NCBI GenBank assembly: GCA_028335825.1 | Contig: JAIOKI010000012.1 | Coordinates: 310,001 to 374,000 of the forward strand | Length of the DNA stretch: 64,000 bases | Direction: 5' to 3' | From: Nosema muscidifuracis | Lineage: Eukaryota > Microsporidia > Nosematidae | Part shown: positions 42,584 through 53,217 of the stretch, one piece after another | Layout of the letters: each line of letters begins with the position of its first letter | Position numbering within the stretch: position 1 is the stretch's first letter | Program-made: the position numbers and the translations under genes | The notes under the pieces: model-generated | What the model was told of the DNA's origin: nothing | Seen by the model: the letters and a program-made list of their open reading frames with translations, nothing else | Database searches by the model: none

Positions 42584-43081
42584 ATGATACAAGTATTTTT
42601 ATCAATGATTATTTGTACAAAAATCGAGGATCCAAGTGAAACAAAAGATAAATTAGCTAATCTTAACAGTAAATTTACTGAACTTAACAATAGTAAGTCA
42701 AGTTTGTATTACAAAGAACTTAAAAAAGAATTAGATATACTTGAAGATTTACAAGAAATAGGAAAGAATCCTACATTTGAATGTTTAAATAAGTTAAATA
42801 CTCATTTAAGAAATAGCAATAAGAAACTTGAATTAATTTATAATACGTTATTAGTTATTGATTCAGAATCAATTGAAAGAGATATTCAACGAAAAAAAAT
42901 GACAGCAGATGAGATTTCTAAATATTTGGATCTCAATAAATTTGATCTAATTGGTTTAAAAAGATTCTTTGAATTACAGATGAATTATATTATTTCATTA
43001 GATGATGAGTTAGATAATTGTTATAAAGGAGGTATTTATGATTTGGAGTATCTTATAAGAGAATTTAATGATAGTTATTAA
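42584..43081 (+). CDS. small secreted helical protein
   Basis: 165 residues. A short hydrophobic N-terminus (MIQVFLSMIICTK) is consistent with a signal peptide. The rest is predicted all-helical with few cysteines. It starts 48 bases after the preceding stop, so it could share the same transcription context. CCC lies nine bases before the ATG. No recognisable domain; its size and fold class match the next two genes, but sequence identity is too low to call paralogy by eye. Confidence 0.65.
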   Translation: MIQVFLSMIICTKIEDPSETKDKLANLNSKFTELNNSKSSLYYKELKKELDILEDLQEIGKNPTFECLNKLNTHLRNSNKKLELIYNTLLVIDSESIERDIQRKKMTADEISKYLDLNKFDLIGLKRFFELQMNYIISLDDELDNCYKGGIYDLEYLIREFNDSY

Positions 43082-44606
43082 ATAATATTTAATATTTTCT
43101 ATATACTAATTTTTAGACATTAATTTTTAATTATATAATAAAATATATTTTATACAAATATATGCATATTTTTTATAATAAAATATATTTTAAACAAAGA
43201 TATGCATATTTTTTATAATTTATTATAAATGTAAAATACTTCGTTTTTAATTTATATACTTTTTTTTATTATTTTTTACTGATTCATGTTTATTTTATAA
43301 TGTTTTTGTATACTTAATTTATTTAAAAATAGAGATATAATTTTATACAAGTGTGGTAGGTTAGTAAGTAGAAGTTATAAAAAGATTTATTGATCTTTTA
43401 CATACTAAAATTAAATAAATTATCATATTTTAAATAAACTAAAAAGGAGCTCTTAATCAAAGAAATATTTATAAAATAATTGTTAATATAAAGTCAGTTA
43501 AGTTGTGAGAAAAAAATTAGATATTTTTTATTATACAATTTATAAATACAATATATAAGACATATGAAAATATTAACGAATTTACATTATCAACATAAGA
43601 ATGAAATTTATAAATTAAATTTATAAGACATATTAAAATATTAACGAATATACATTATTAATATAAGAATGAACTTTATAAGACATTATTAGAGTACTTA
43701 AAAATGACCCTATCTTTACTTTAAAGATTCACAATGGATTACTCCTTTAAGATCCTTAATGGAAAAGTAATAAACTAGTAATTTAAAGAACTATAATTTA
43801 TAAGCTTATTCATGAATATAAAATTTGGAATAAATACAAATTATTTAATTATTTATATAGAAATATAAATAATAGTTTATCTTTCAAGAATGAAATAAAA
43901 AATATTGATGTTATTTATTTAATTTAAAATAATTTTTATTTTAAAAATGTTATTTAGATAAACAACGAAAATTGTATTTCATAAATTTATTTTGATATAT
44001 TTGACTTTAAAAATATTTTATGCATAAAAAATATTTTTTGCATGAATTATACACGTCATTAACAGAAATATTTTATTCGTCATTTATATATATTTTATTC
44101 ATAAAATAGATATATTTAGAAAAAATATTTTATGCATAACACGTTATTAAAACTATTTCATCTATCTAAAAAACTAAAATTTAATATATTGATATGTATA
44201 ACAGATTATTTAATAAGTTTATATGATCTCTTTATATTTTTTTATTTATCAATATATAAAATCACAAAAATAATTAATCATTTATTATAAATTTAATAAA
44301 TATAAAAATTTATTCTAACATTTATTTATTTTTTGTTATATCAAAATAAATTATCATTTTAAGAAACATATAAATAAAATAAATTTTTTAAATTCAAATA
44401 TAAATTAAATAATAAAATAAATTTTTTAAATGCAAATATAAATTAAATGATAGAATAATTTGTTACAATTAAATAAAATAATCGTTACATATAAATATAA
44501 ATTCTTAAATTCAAATATAAATTAAATAGTAAAATAATTTTTAATTTTTAAATTAAATAAAATATTTTCTATAAATTAATTTTTTTAGTACGAGATAACC
44601 CTTTCA
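43082..44606. other. gene-free AT-rich stretch, about 1.5 kb
   Basis: No gene. Local duplications: TATAATAAAATATATTTTA, followed by AATATATGCATATTTTTT (43130-43215, two copies); a unit of about 75 bp with AAAATATTAACGAA and ACATTATCAACATAAGAATG (43550-43690, two copies); and AAATTCAAATATAAATTAAA (44385-44540, three or four copies). Confidence 0.6.
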
Positions 44607-45287
44607 ATGATGTTCATCTTGTATTTAACAATCTATTCATGTTCATTATTAAACCAGAAGAATAAATTAGATATTATTGAATTAGAAGATATGATATCAA
44701 TTTTAGGAAGTAATTGTCTATACCAAGTACAGAATTCTGTATACAATCAGACATTAGAAAGAACAACTTCTATTATAAAAGAAATAAAAGATATTATTGA
44801 AAAAGATAAATCTATTAAGAATGAATCTGATTTAAATCTTGATCCAAATTATAAGACTTATATTATTCAATACAATGCAGCTATTAATAAGAATAAGAAA
44901 TTAAGAGAAGATATAAATGATCTTGAGAAGAAGAAATTAGAATATTTTATGAAAAATATTGATTTATCTCAACTTAATTCAGTAACTTCTTCTATTCACA
45001 GTATAATGAAAAAATTCTTATTTATTAATACAAGAATGCATAATATAATTATGAATATAAAAACAAAGACAAAATATGGTGAAGGAATTAAAAAAGATAT
45101 TTTAAAAAATTGTAAAGATATGCTTAAAGAAAGTATTAATTGGTTTAATGATTTTATTGAATATACTGCTGAGAAAGATTTTATAAGTAAATTTGTATTT
45201 GGAAATGAAGAATATATTGAAAAAAAAGAGATGTTAGAAACTAAAAATAAACTTAAAGAATATTCTTCATTATTAAGTAAGAAATAA
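44607..45287 (+). CDS. secreted helical protein
   Basis: 226 residues. MMFILYLTIYSCSLL is a plausible signal peptide (a lipobox-like cysteine is probably chance). The mature part is predicted all-helical, with coiled-coil stretches at about 60-115 and 150-225. CCC lies six bases before the ATG pair. Unknown family. Third gene of the secreted-type run on the plus strand. Confidence 0.65.
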   Translation: MMFILYLTIYSCSLLNQKNKLDIIELEDMISILGSNCLYQVQNSVYNQTLERTTSIIKEIKDIIEKDKSIKNESDLNLDPNYKTYIIQYNAAINKNKKLREDINDLEKKKLEYFMKNIDLSQLNSVTSSIHSIMKKFLFINTRMHNIIMNIKTKTKYGEGIKKDILKNCKDMLKESINWFNDFIEYTAEKDFISKFVFGNEEYIEKKEMLETKNKLKEYSSLLSKK

Positions 45288-45339
45288 AAATTTATTACTT
45301 TAAAGAAATATTTTAATTATTTGAATATTTTTAAATATA

Positions 45340-45640
45340 TCAATTGAAGTTTTTAAATATATTAATTGAAATTTTTAAATAGATCAATTGATGTTTTTAA
45401 TATTTTCAAATATATCGAATAAATTTTTAAATATATAATTTGAATCTAAAGAAATTTTTAAATAGATCAATTGATGTTTTTAATATTTTCAAATATATCG
45501 AATAAATTTTTAAATATATAATTTGAATCTAAAGAAATATTTTTAAATATATAATTTGAAGTTTTAATTATTTTCAAATATATCAAATAAATTTTTAAAT
45601 ATATAATTTGAATCTAAAGAAATATTTTTAGATATTATTT
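45340..45640. repeat. about 2.5 tandem copies of a roughly 100-bp unit
   Basis: Unit with AAATATATAATTTGAATCTA, AAGAAATATTTTTAAATA and TTTTCAAATATATCGAATAA repeats with small indels. The surrounding 45288-45936 also has a duplication of TATAAGAAAATTTTATAACG (about 45761 and 45821). No gene in this interval. Confidence 0.75.
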
Positions 45641-45936
45641 TAATTATTTAAAACTTTAATTGATTTGATTTTTAATTTATTAATTTTTATATAACATATT
45701 TTCTTATAAGAATATTTATTTTATATAAACTTATTACTACTCATATTTTACAATACATTATAAGAAAATTTTATAACGAGAGTACATTTCCGTTATGTAA
45801 AATCCTTAACTAGTAATTTATAAGAAAATTTTATAACGAGAATACATTTCCATTATGGAAATCCTTAACTAGTAAAAAATATCAATTTTTTATAAGTTTG
45901 ATATAATATAAATTAATTTTAAATTTTACCCATCCT

Positions 45937-46392
45937 ATGCTAATTTTTATTCTTCTAACAAATTGTACAAATTTATTTGACGAACAATCTTCATCTCTAC
46001 AAAAAAAAATTGATCTAATAAAATTGAATATAAAAGAAGATCCTTTAGATAGTTTAAAAAATATTGCTAGACTAATGGTAAATGAAAATATTAAACTTAA
46101 ACATATTTATGAATCTATATTATGTACTAATCAGTCTAGTTTAGATAATAAGGTAAAGGAATACAACTTGGTTATAAAAGATATTATGAATTATATTTTT
46201 CATTCACATACCAAATTTGAAGATTTACAGAAAGAAATGATTGATTTATATTTGGATATTAAATATAAATTACAAGATATTGATAAAAAAGATATAACTG
46301 TTATGAAAGATATGGATGAAGTTAAAAAAGATATTGATAAATGGGAGGAAGAGAATAATGAAATGAAGGAATTGTTTAAAGATATATTGTAG
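45937..46392 (+). CDS. small secreted helical protein
   Basis: 151 residues. MLIFILLTNCTNLF is a short signal-peptide-like start. The remainder is helical and acidic/lysine-rich, ending KWEEENNEMKELFKDIL. Two CC pairs six bases before the ATG (CCCATCCT) fit the start signal. Last of the four same-strand secreted-type genes; unknown family. Confidence 0.65.
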   Translation: MLIFILLTNCTNLFDEQSSSLQKKIDLIKLNIKEDPLDSLKNIARLMVNENIKLKHIYESILCTNQSSLDNKVKEYNLVIKDIMNYIFHSHTKFEDLQKEMIDLYLDIKYKLQDIDKKDITVMKDMDEVKKDIDKWEEENNEMKELFKDIL

Positions 46393-46462
46393 AATAAAAA
46401 ATATAATTTTTTATTTATGAGTCGTTATAACTAGAAAACGTATTTTAAAATAAAATTTTAAT

Positions 46463-48307
46463 TTATTCAGGTATTTGATATTCAATTTCAAATATATCAT
46501 CTTTCATGAAATTTTTATCTTTCTTCATGAAATTTGTATCTTTCATGGAATTTGTATTATCTTTCATGGAATTTTTATCATCTTTCTTTAGATTTGAATC
46601 CTCTTTCATGGAATTTTTATCTTTCATAAAAGTTGTATCTTTCATGGAATTTTTATCTTCCTTCATAAAATTTGTATCATCTTTCATAGAATTTAAATCC
46701 TCTTTCATAATATTAGTATCTTCTTTCATAAAATTAAATTCACAAGATGATAATATTATTATCCACTCCTTCCTATCAATAATATTCTTCATAACTTCTT
46801 CTACTAGATCTTCACTAGGAAGTATTTCTGAATATTCATAATCTAAAATATTATTTATAGGAACTCTTAAAATACTTTCAGACATTTCATCAATGATGTC
46901 AATCACATCTTCCTTATCTTTATACATAAAATTTATTCTATTAAGATCTATTATTCTTCTAAGATCTTCTTCATAAATTCTACTAGAAATTAGATATTCT
47001 TCTATATAATCTAATACTAAATTTGAATTACTAAATCCTTCACTAGTTAAAAATACTGATATATTAAATAATCCATAATATTTCTGATTATCTATATTTA
47101 TTTTTATATCATAAGATAGTCCCTTATCTTTTAATATTCTAATACATCCTTTATCTTCTTTAAGAAAGTTATCAATTAATACTTGGTATATATTAGTGTT
47201 TACTAAAGAATGTATTGTTTTTATATATATATCTAGTCTTTTAGTATCTTCTAAAGATTTAAGTTTTATTAATTTATTTTTAACCTCATCTTTAAAAATA
47301 TTTACATCTGTCTTGTATTGACTGTAAATTGAAATATGATTGGAGAGATTGACTTTTTTAATATATTCGTTATAAAATTTACATTTATAAGTAGGATATG
47401 AAATATTTTTAGTGTCTTTATCATTAGTACATTTTTTATTAGTATCTTTCATATGAGTATTTTTATTAGTATCTTTCATATTAGTATTGTTAGTATCTTT
47501 CATATTATCTTTATCATTAATTTTAGTATCATTGATATTATCCTTATTAATATCATTAATATCTTCATTATCATTCATATTAATATCTTTATTATCATTA
47601 TTATTATCTTCTAGATTATCTTTAACCTCTTCAAATATTTTAATTAATTTTTCAATATCTTCCATATCTTTATCACTATAAACTACACCTACAATTCTAC
47701 TTGGTATATAATTCTTCATATATAACTCAATAACCTTTTCTCTAATATCTTTAATACGTAAACTATCAGTATTCCCTATAGTAAACCTACTCTCTTCTAA
47801 ATGATCTCTAGAACATAATTGAAGTAACCTATATCTTCTACTAGTATCATTACTAACATTACAAAGAAATTCTGAATTAACAGCTGATATTTCTCTATCC
47901 ACTGAACTAGATTTAAATAAAGGAGAAATAAAGAAATTAACGAATCTGTCTAATCCTTCTTCAAAATATTTATTACTAATATCAAAGTAGTAAACAGTTG
48001 AATCATCAGTTGTATACGCATTACTACTCCCATTATGTATACTAAGATATTCCATATACTCGTTCTCATCAGGATATTTCGTTGTACCCATAAATAATAA
48101 ATGTTCAAGGAAATGGGATAATCCACTAACACTCTCTGGTTCATCAAATGATCCCATGTTTACACAAAGAGAACATCCTGATTTATCTGTAGACTTGTCT
48201 GATATAAGAAGGAGTTTGAGACCATTTTTAAGGACTATGTATTTATATTGGTTAGGGTCTATAATACTCTTATTGATATTTGTTGATGAAAATAAATAAT
48301 CAAGCAT
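46463..48307 (-). CDS. M16 (insulinase-family) zinc metalloprotease, short form
   Basis: 614 residues against about 1000 for insulysin/Ste23/Axl1. The inverted zinc motif HFLEH (65-69) and the third ligand Glu146 (77 residues on) are intact, with LFMGTTKYPDENEY and NGSSNAYTT typical of insulysins. A helical/beta second domain follows. Two low-complexity insertions of Asp/Asn/Lys/Met repeats occur (about 235-300 NDNED/MKDTN units and 535-605 MKEDxNFMKDD units). The C-terminal inactive half of insulysin is missing, so a second polypeptide or dimer may be needed. CCC precedes the ATG. Confidence 0.85.
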   Translation of the reverse strand: MLDYLFSSTNINKSIIDPNQYKYIVLKNGLKLLLISDKSTDKSGCSLCVNMGSFDEPESVSGLSHFLEHLLFMGTTKYPDENEYMEYLSIHNGSSNAYTTDDSTVYYFDISNKYFEEGLDRFVNFFISPLFKSSSVDREISAVNSEFLCNVSNDTSRRYRLLQLCSRDHLEESRFTIGNTDSLRIKDIREKVIELYMKNYIPSRIVGVVYSDKDMEDIEKLIKIFEEVKDNLEDNNNDNKDINMNDNEDINDINKDNINDTKINDKDNMKDTNNTNMKDTNKNTHMKDTNKKCTNDKDTKNISYPTYKCKFYNEYIKKVNLSNHISIYSQYKTDVNIFKDEVKNKLIKLKSLEDTKRLDIYIKTIHSLVNTNIYQVLIDNFLKEDKGCIRILKDKGLSYDIKINIDNQKYYGLFNISVFLTSEGFSNSNLVLDYIEEYLISSRIYEEDLRRIIDLNRINFMYKDKEDVIDIIDEMSESILRVPINNILDYEYSEILPSEDLVEEVMKNIIDRKEWIIILSSCEFNFMKEDTNIMKEDLNSMKDDTNFMKEDKNSMKDTTFMKDKNSMKEDSNLKKDDKNSMKDNTNSMKDTNFMKKDKNFMKDDIFEIEYQIPE

Positions 48308-48881
48308 AAAAGGGTAAAATTAAAGAGAAGAGAAAAATATTTATTAGAAGATTTTATAAAGACATGGTTTTAACCTAAGTTTTATTTGATAATGTTTGAG
48401 TATTTTGAATTATTAAAGAGTGATTGATAAAGATGAAGTAGCAAATATTTAATAGAATATGAAAAATATTAAGAATATAAAATATTTAAGAGTGATTGAT
48501 AAAGATGAAATAGAAAATATTTTAAGAATGATTGATAAAGATGAAATAGAAAATTTTAAATAGAATATGAAGAATATGAAGAAGAAAAAATTGAAAGACT
48601 TTTTGATTCTTGTATCTAAGTAAAAAAATGTTAATTCATAATAAGAAATACTAATGAGATTATCAAAATATTTTAAAAGATAATATCAATATATAATGAT
48701 TCTTTTATATATTTAAAATTCTATCTTATCTAATATTTTATTCTTTAATATTTTATCTTATCTAATATTCTATCTTATCAAATATTTTATCTATATATAA
48801 TGATTCTTTTATATATTTAATATTTCATCTTCTTTTTCTACTTCTTATTAAATATTTTTATAATTTTATTTTTTTACCCAC
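48308..48881. other. gene-free stretch with short repeats
   Basis: Repeated AGTGATTGATAAAGATGAA units (48417-48560) and TCTTATCTAATATTTTATC units (48720-48800). CCC at the end belongs to the next gene. Confidence 0.6.
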
Positions 48882-49793
48882 ATGGTAGATAAAAAGAGAA
48901 AAAGTAAAAGACTAAGTACACGTAAAAAAAACAAGATAGCAAAAAAGATACGTAAACAAGATAAAGATAGAAGAAAAGAATCAAAATTACGTCGTAAAAG
49001 TAGAGCTAAAATTCCTAAACATATTCTTATGACAGATGAAGAAGTTCAAAGATTGAATGATATAAAAAATAATGAGAGAAACAGAAAATCTTTAGTTATT
49101 TCTGATCCTTCTCTTAAAATTTTAAGTCCTTTAGAAAAATTTATAGAAGATTCTGATTTATTTATAATAGTAGTAGATCCTAGGGATATATCCAGTGTAG
49201 GTGATATTTCTTATTTTAAAGATAAGAAGTTCTGTACAGTACTTAATTATAAAAATGATATTGATATTAATTTCTTATTACAGTTATATGATAATGGTAA
49301 GAAGATTTGTAATACTTTTATAGTATCAAAAAATACAGATAATGATATTTTAATTAAACTTAATAATGAATTTAATACATTCATAGGTAGTCTTAATAAA
49401 GATTATAGAGTAGGTATAATTGGTCAATCACAAGTAGGTAAAAATTATATAAGAAGTATGATTTCTAATCCTTCATCTATTTTTAGTACAGAATCTCCTC
49501 AAGGACTAAGTGGACTTCTTCGTAAATCCATACCTATGAGAAAAGTTTTATATAAGGAATTACTTAAAGATATGATAGATAATAAAATTAATAAGGAAGA
49601 ATTAAGTATTCATTTTAATATAAAATATTTTGAGACCTTTGATGATTTTATAGAGTTAGTATCTGAGAAGGAGAGAATAGTTAATCATAAGACTGATACA
49701 GTATGTAAGATGTTAGTAGAAGAGTTTTATAATAAGAAGATATTATTTTATATTGATTTAAATAATGAAATACAAATAACATTCAATAAATAA
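48882..49793 (+). CDS. NUG1/nucleostemin-like ribosome-biogenesis GTPase, reduced
   Basis: 303 residues. The lysine/arginine-rich N-terminus (KKNKIAKKIRKQDKDRRKESK) and IPKHILMTDEE match the Grn1/nucleostemin/NUG1 start. Then FIEDSDLFIIVVDPRD corresponds to the family's circularly permuted GTPase opening, NYKND stands at the G4 site, and GIIGQSQVGKN at the P-loop. G4 and the G2/G3 part (normally TPG and DxPG) are eroded, so GTP hydrolysis is doubtful. It probably still helps pre-60S assembly in the nucleolus (inference). CCC lies three bases before the ATG. Confidence 0.7.
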   Translation: MVDKKRKSKRLSTRKKNKIAKKIRKQDKDRRKESKLRRKSRAKIPKHILMTDEEVQRLNDIKNNERNRKSLVISDPSLKILSPLEKFIEDSDLFIIVVDPRDISSVGDISYFKDKKFCTVLNYKNDIDINFLLQLYDNGKKICNTFIVSKNTDNDILIKLNNEFNTFIGSLNKDYRVGIIGQSQVGKNYIRSMISNPSSIFSTESPQGLSGLLRKSIPMRKVLYKELLKDMIDNKINKEELSIHFNIKYFETFDDFIELVSEKERIVNHKTDTVCKMLVEEFYNKKILFYIDLNNEIQITFNK

Positions 49794-49939
49794 ATTAAAT
49801 TAATTATATTATAATAAAAGTATATTTTAATTAATTATATTTAGTAATTTTTATTTATTATGTATACTTTTAATAAATTATATTATTATTATAATGATAA
49901 ATTAAAATATACTTTAATTAATTATATTTATAATTACTT

Positions 49940-50092
49940 TTAATGTATTCTGTTTATATTTTTTCTCTTTATGTATTTTAACTCTTCATTCTTTTCTTGT
50001 ATAGCCAACTTATTATTTTTTAATGTTAAGTAGGTTTCTTTTAGTTCTTTGTATTCATTAAGAAGTTCATATAATAAATTCTGATTATGCAT
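49940..50092 (-). CDS. 50-residue coiled-coil microprotein
   Basis: Frame of 50 codons beginning MHNQNLLYELLNEYKELK and ending NINRIH, with Leu/Ile at heptad spacing. CCC lies three bases before the ATG (CCCTTCATG), the same arrangement as in confirmed genes here, and the flanking DNA is otherwise free of such tracts. It is too short for most automatic gene finders. Function unknown; it could be a subunit of a helical-bundle complex. Confidence 0.55.
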   Translation of the reverse strand: MHNQNLLYELLNEYKELKETYLTLKNNKLAIQEKNEELKYIKRKNINRIH

Positions 50093-50299
50093 GAAGGGTT
50101 TATTATTCAAAATTTTTTTTATCTTAATTTTTAAAACTCTACTGAAACTTTATTATTGTAGAAACATGTTCGTTTTAGAATTGAAATAGAATTTAGATTT
50201 TATAAAATTTAATTGTAAGGAATAATTTAATCATAAATTAGTATAAGAATATGCTGTAATGTTAAAGTTTTAAATTCTTATAAAATATAATATAAATAA

Positions 50300-50635
50300 A
50301 CTAAATGTATATTTAAAATGGTGGACATATTAATTTTTTTATTTATATTTAAGATGATGGACATAGCATCATTAAAATTATTTAGTATATTTAAGATGGT
50401 GGACATATTAATTTTTTTTAATTATTTATTTATAAGATGTTGAAAAAAACATCATTATTAAATTATTTATTGTATATTTAAGATGATGGACAAAACATTA
50501 TAATCAAATTATTTAGTATATTTAAGATGGTGGACATATTAATTTTTATAATTATTTATTTATAAGATGCTGAACATAACATCATTATTAAATTAAATAT
50601 ATAATAAAGATGATGGACAAAATATCATTATTTTT
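50300..50635. repeat. diverged tandem repeats of AAGATGGTGGACATATTAAT type
   Basis: At least seven partial units alternate GATGGTGGACATATTAATTT with GATGATGGACAAAACATTAT and GATGTTGAAAAAAACATCAT. They fill most of the gap between the microprotein start and the CDK7 stop. No gene. Confidence 0.75.
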
Positions 50636-50651
50636 TTAGAAGATTATTTAT

Positions 50652-51566
50652 TTAACATACCTTATTTAAATCTCGATTCTCACTAAAAGGTAGATCTTCA
50701 GGTGAAGAAGGTAAAGGTTCATTTACAAAATATTCATCTTTAAGTGCTTCATAACAATCTATTCTCTTATTAGGATCAAATAAAAAAAACTTCTTCATTA
50801 AACTAAGAGTATCTTCTGAAGCAGCAGTAAATAGTTCTTCTAAAATTATAGGATCTTTCTCATTAAATTTAATATATCCTGATAAATCAGTTATACTGGG
50901 ATATTCTTCTTCTTTAGGTGTACCAAATACTTTAAATATAAGATTAAGTTGTTCTAGATCAGATTCTCCTGCAAAGAGTGGAACTCTAAGCATAAGATCA
51001 GCAAATATACATCCTATAGACCACATATCTACAGAGGTACCATACATTTTAGATCCTAAAAGAAGTTCAGGAGGTCTGTACCATCTAGTAACTACTTGTG
51101 TAGTCATATTATTACCAATAGGTCTAGCTAACCCAAGATCAGCTATTTTTATAATACCACCTTTAGTTACCAATATATTATTAGGTTTAAGATCCCTGTG
51201 TATAATAAATTTCTCATGTAAAGCATACACCCCTTTAAGAATCATCAACATCCAACTTTTAATATCTGATGGAAGAAAAACAAGTTCCTTATTTTTTATT
51301 AAACATTCCAGATCAGTGTTAACATATTCAAGTACAATATGTATATCATCATCATGCATAAATACATCTAATAAACTTATAACGAATCTGTTATGAATTT
51401 GTTTAAGAGTTTTAATTTCACGTACTGCTGATATATCAATACCCATGCTATATTTGGTAGTCTTTACTCTTTTTATAGCTACTATTTTATTATCTTTGTT
51501 ATATGCTTTATATATAACTGCATATGTACCTTCTCCTATTTTCTTCTTATCAGAATAATTCTGCAT
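50652..51566 (-). CDS. KIN28: cyclin-dependent kinase 7 / KIN28
   Basis: 304 residues. This TFIIH kinase phosphorylates the RNA polymerase II C-terminal domain. All kinase motifs are present: GEGTYAVIYKA, AIKRVK, the cyclin-binding helix SAVREIKTL, HRDLKPNN, T-loop TTQVVTRWYRPPE with the activating Thr in its place. The metal-binding motif is DLG instead of DFG. NTDLECLIKN, LMLRVPLFAGESDLEQL and FSAAGDD-like TAASEDTLSLMKKFFLFDP favour CDK7 over CDK1. CCC lies four bases before the ATG. Confidence 0.92.
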   Translation of the reverse strand: MQNYSDKKKIGEGTYAVIYKAYNKDNKIVAIKRVKTTKYSMGIDISAVREIKTLKQIHNRFVISLLDVFMHDDDIHIVLEYVNTDLECLIKNKELVFLPSDIKSWMLMILKGVYALHEKFIIHRDLKPNNILVTKGGIIKIADLGLARPIGNNMTTQVVTRWYRPPELLLGSKMYGTSVDMWSIGCIFADLMLRVPLFAGESDLEQLNLIFKVFGTPKEEEYPSITDLSGYIKFNEKDPIILEELFTAASEDTLSLMKKFFLFDPNKRIDCYEALKDEYFVNEPLPSSPEDLPFSENRDLNKVC

Positions 51567-52369
51567 ATATGGGCTCTTTAGAAAATTTTCTCATTTTAGT
51601 ATGAAGGTAGCCAATAAATTAAATTGATATTATGATAGGGCAAGTAAAGAATTAAATTATTGATATATATTAAATAAAAATCTAATTTATAAGTCTATTA
51701 GAAGAAGATAGATAATAAGAATATATTAATCAACTTATTCGTAAATTTACCTTTTAAAAATTATTGATTTTATAAAATGAATGCATAAATAGATAGTTAA
51801 AAATAAGAAGGGATAAAAAAGATATATTTAAAGATATGGAAGTATAAATATATTTATAAAAAGGATATATTAAAAATAAGAAGAGAAATATATTTAATAT
51901 AAGAAGAGATAAATAGATTTATAAAAAAAATATATTAAAAATAAGAAGAGAAATATATTTAAAAAAAGGATATATTAAAAATAAGATGAGAAATATATTT
52001 ATAAAAAGACTATATTAAAAATAGATATGAATAAAAAGGATTTTATAGAAAATTTTAAAAATAAATATGATAAAAAAATTTTAAAATAAATATGTTTAAA
52101 AATAAATTTGAAAAAATATATTAAAAGATATATAAAAATATATATAAAAAATGATATAATATTTAATATAAATAAAAATATTTAGTAATATAATTAACTA
52201 TTTATTAAAAAGGAAAAAATAAAAATTAATCAAAAAAAGTAAATATTTAATCACATTAAAATATTTGTTAACATACATAAAAAATATATTTATATTAATT
52301 CATTAAAATTTATCTCATTCATTTGTTAAATATTATCTTTTAAAAAAAATAAATTTACCCCTAATCAAA
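51567..52369. repeat. gene-free stretch with AATAAGAAGAGAAATATATT repeats
   Basis: Between about 51790 and 52060 a 30-45-bp unit with GGATATATTAAAAATAAGA and AGAGAAATATATTTATAAAA recurs six or more times. The remainder is plain AT-rich DNA ending in CCCC before the CH-domain gene. Confidence 0.75.
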
Positions 52370-52852
52370 ATGGAAGAAATTCTCAAATGGATATCAGAAA
52401 TATTGGAGGAAGATTTAACTGTCCAATCATTTGCATCAGCTTTGAAAGATGGAACTGTCTTATGCAGACTTCTTAATAAAGTATGTGGATACGATATCAG
52501 GTATAAAAAGTCTAATCAAATGTTTGTACAGAGAGAGAATATATGTGCATTTATTAATGGGTTAAAGAAATATGGAATAAACGAGTACGAATTGTTTCAA
52601 ACTGTGGATTTGTTTGAAGAAAAGAATCTGAAACAAGTGGCTATTTCTTTATATGCATTAAGTAGACAGCTTCAGGCTAAAAAAGAATTCCCTGGTCCAT
52701 TTATTGGTCCAAAACTTGCTCAGAAAAATAAGATTGAATTTAGTAAAGAAGTTTTGGATAAGAGCAGATATGGATTTAATCTGCAGATGGGATATGATCC
52801 AGTTTATGAAAAGATGTGTGAGGATGAGCTTAAGAGACAGAGTAGTCATTAA
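52370..52852 (+). CDS. transgelin/calponin-like CH-domain protein
   Basis: 160 residues. One calponin-homology domain (about 1-105): LKWISEILEE, FASALKDGTVLCRLLNKV, NICAFINGLKKYGI, LFQTVDLFEEKNLKQVAISLYAL. The tail (FIGPKLAQKNKIEFSKE, then YGFNLQMGYDP) matches the transgelin/Scp1 ending with its single calponin-like repeat. Such proteins bundle actin; in yeast Scp1 does so in cortical patches. CCCC lies nine bases before the ATG. Length is close to Scp1 at 200, with a shortened N-terminus. Confidence 0.9.
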   Translation: MEEILKWISEILEEDLTVQSFASALKDGTVLCRLLNKVCGYDIRYKKSNQMFVQRENICAFINGLKKYGINEYELFQTVDLFEEKNLKQVAISLYALSRQLQAKKEFPGPFIGPKLAQKNKIEFSKEVLDKSRYGFNLQMGYDPVYEKMCEDELKRQSSH

Positions 52853-53217
52853 TAAATTAAAAAATTATCGTTATATTAATAATTAATTATAAAGTATTTT
52901 GATTATCTAAAATTGTTCTAGAAAATATTTTCTAGAATGTATTGATGATAAAGATATAATTAAAAATCTATTAATCTTCAGGTTAAATGATTTAATAATA
53001 AATTTAATCTGTAATAAATCTAATCTATAGTAAATTTTATAATTAATCTATCTATAGTAAATTTTATTATTAATCTAATCTATAGTAAATTTTATAATAA
53101 ATTTATATTTATATACTACCTATAAGTAAGATCTTCAAAATACTAGTGTATTAACAGCTTTTAGTACCATAAAATATTTCTTTTTATCTTAATAATTTTT
53201 TTATATGTATTAAATAT
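52853..53217. other. gene-free stretch with short repeats
   Basis: Three or four copies of AATCTATAGTAAATTTTAT at about 53020-53100. I see nothing else. Confidence 0.6.
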
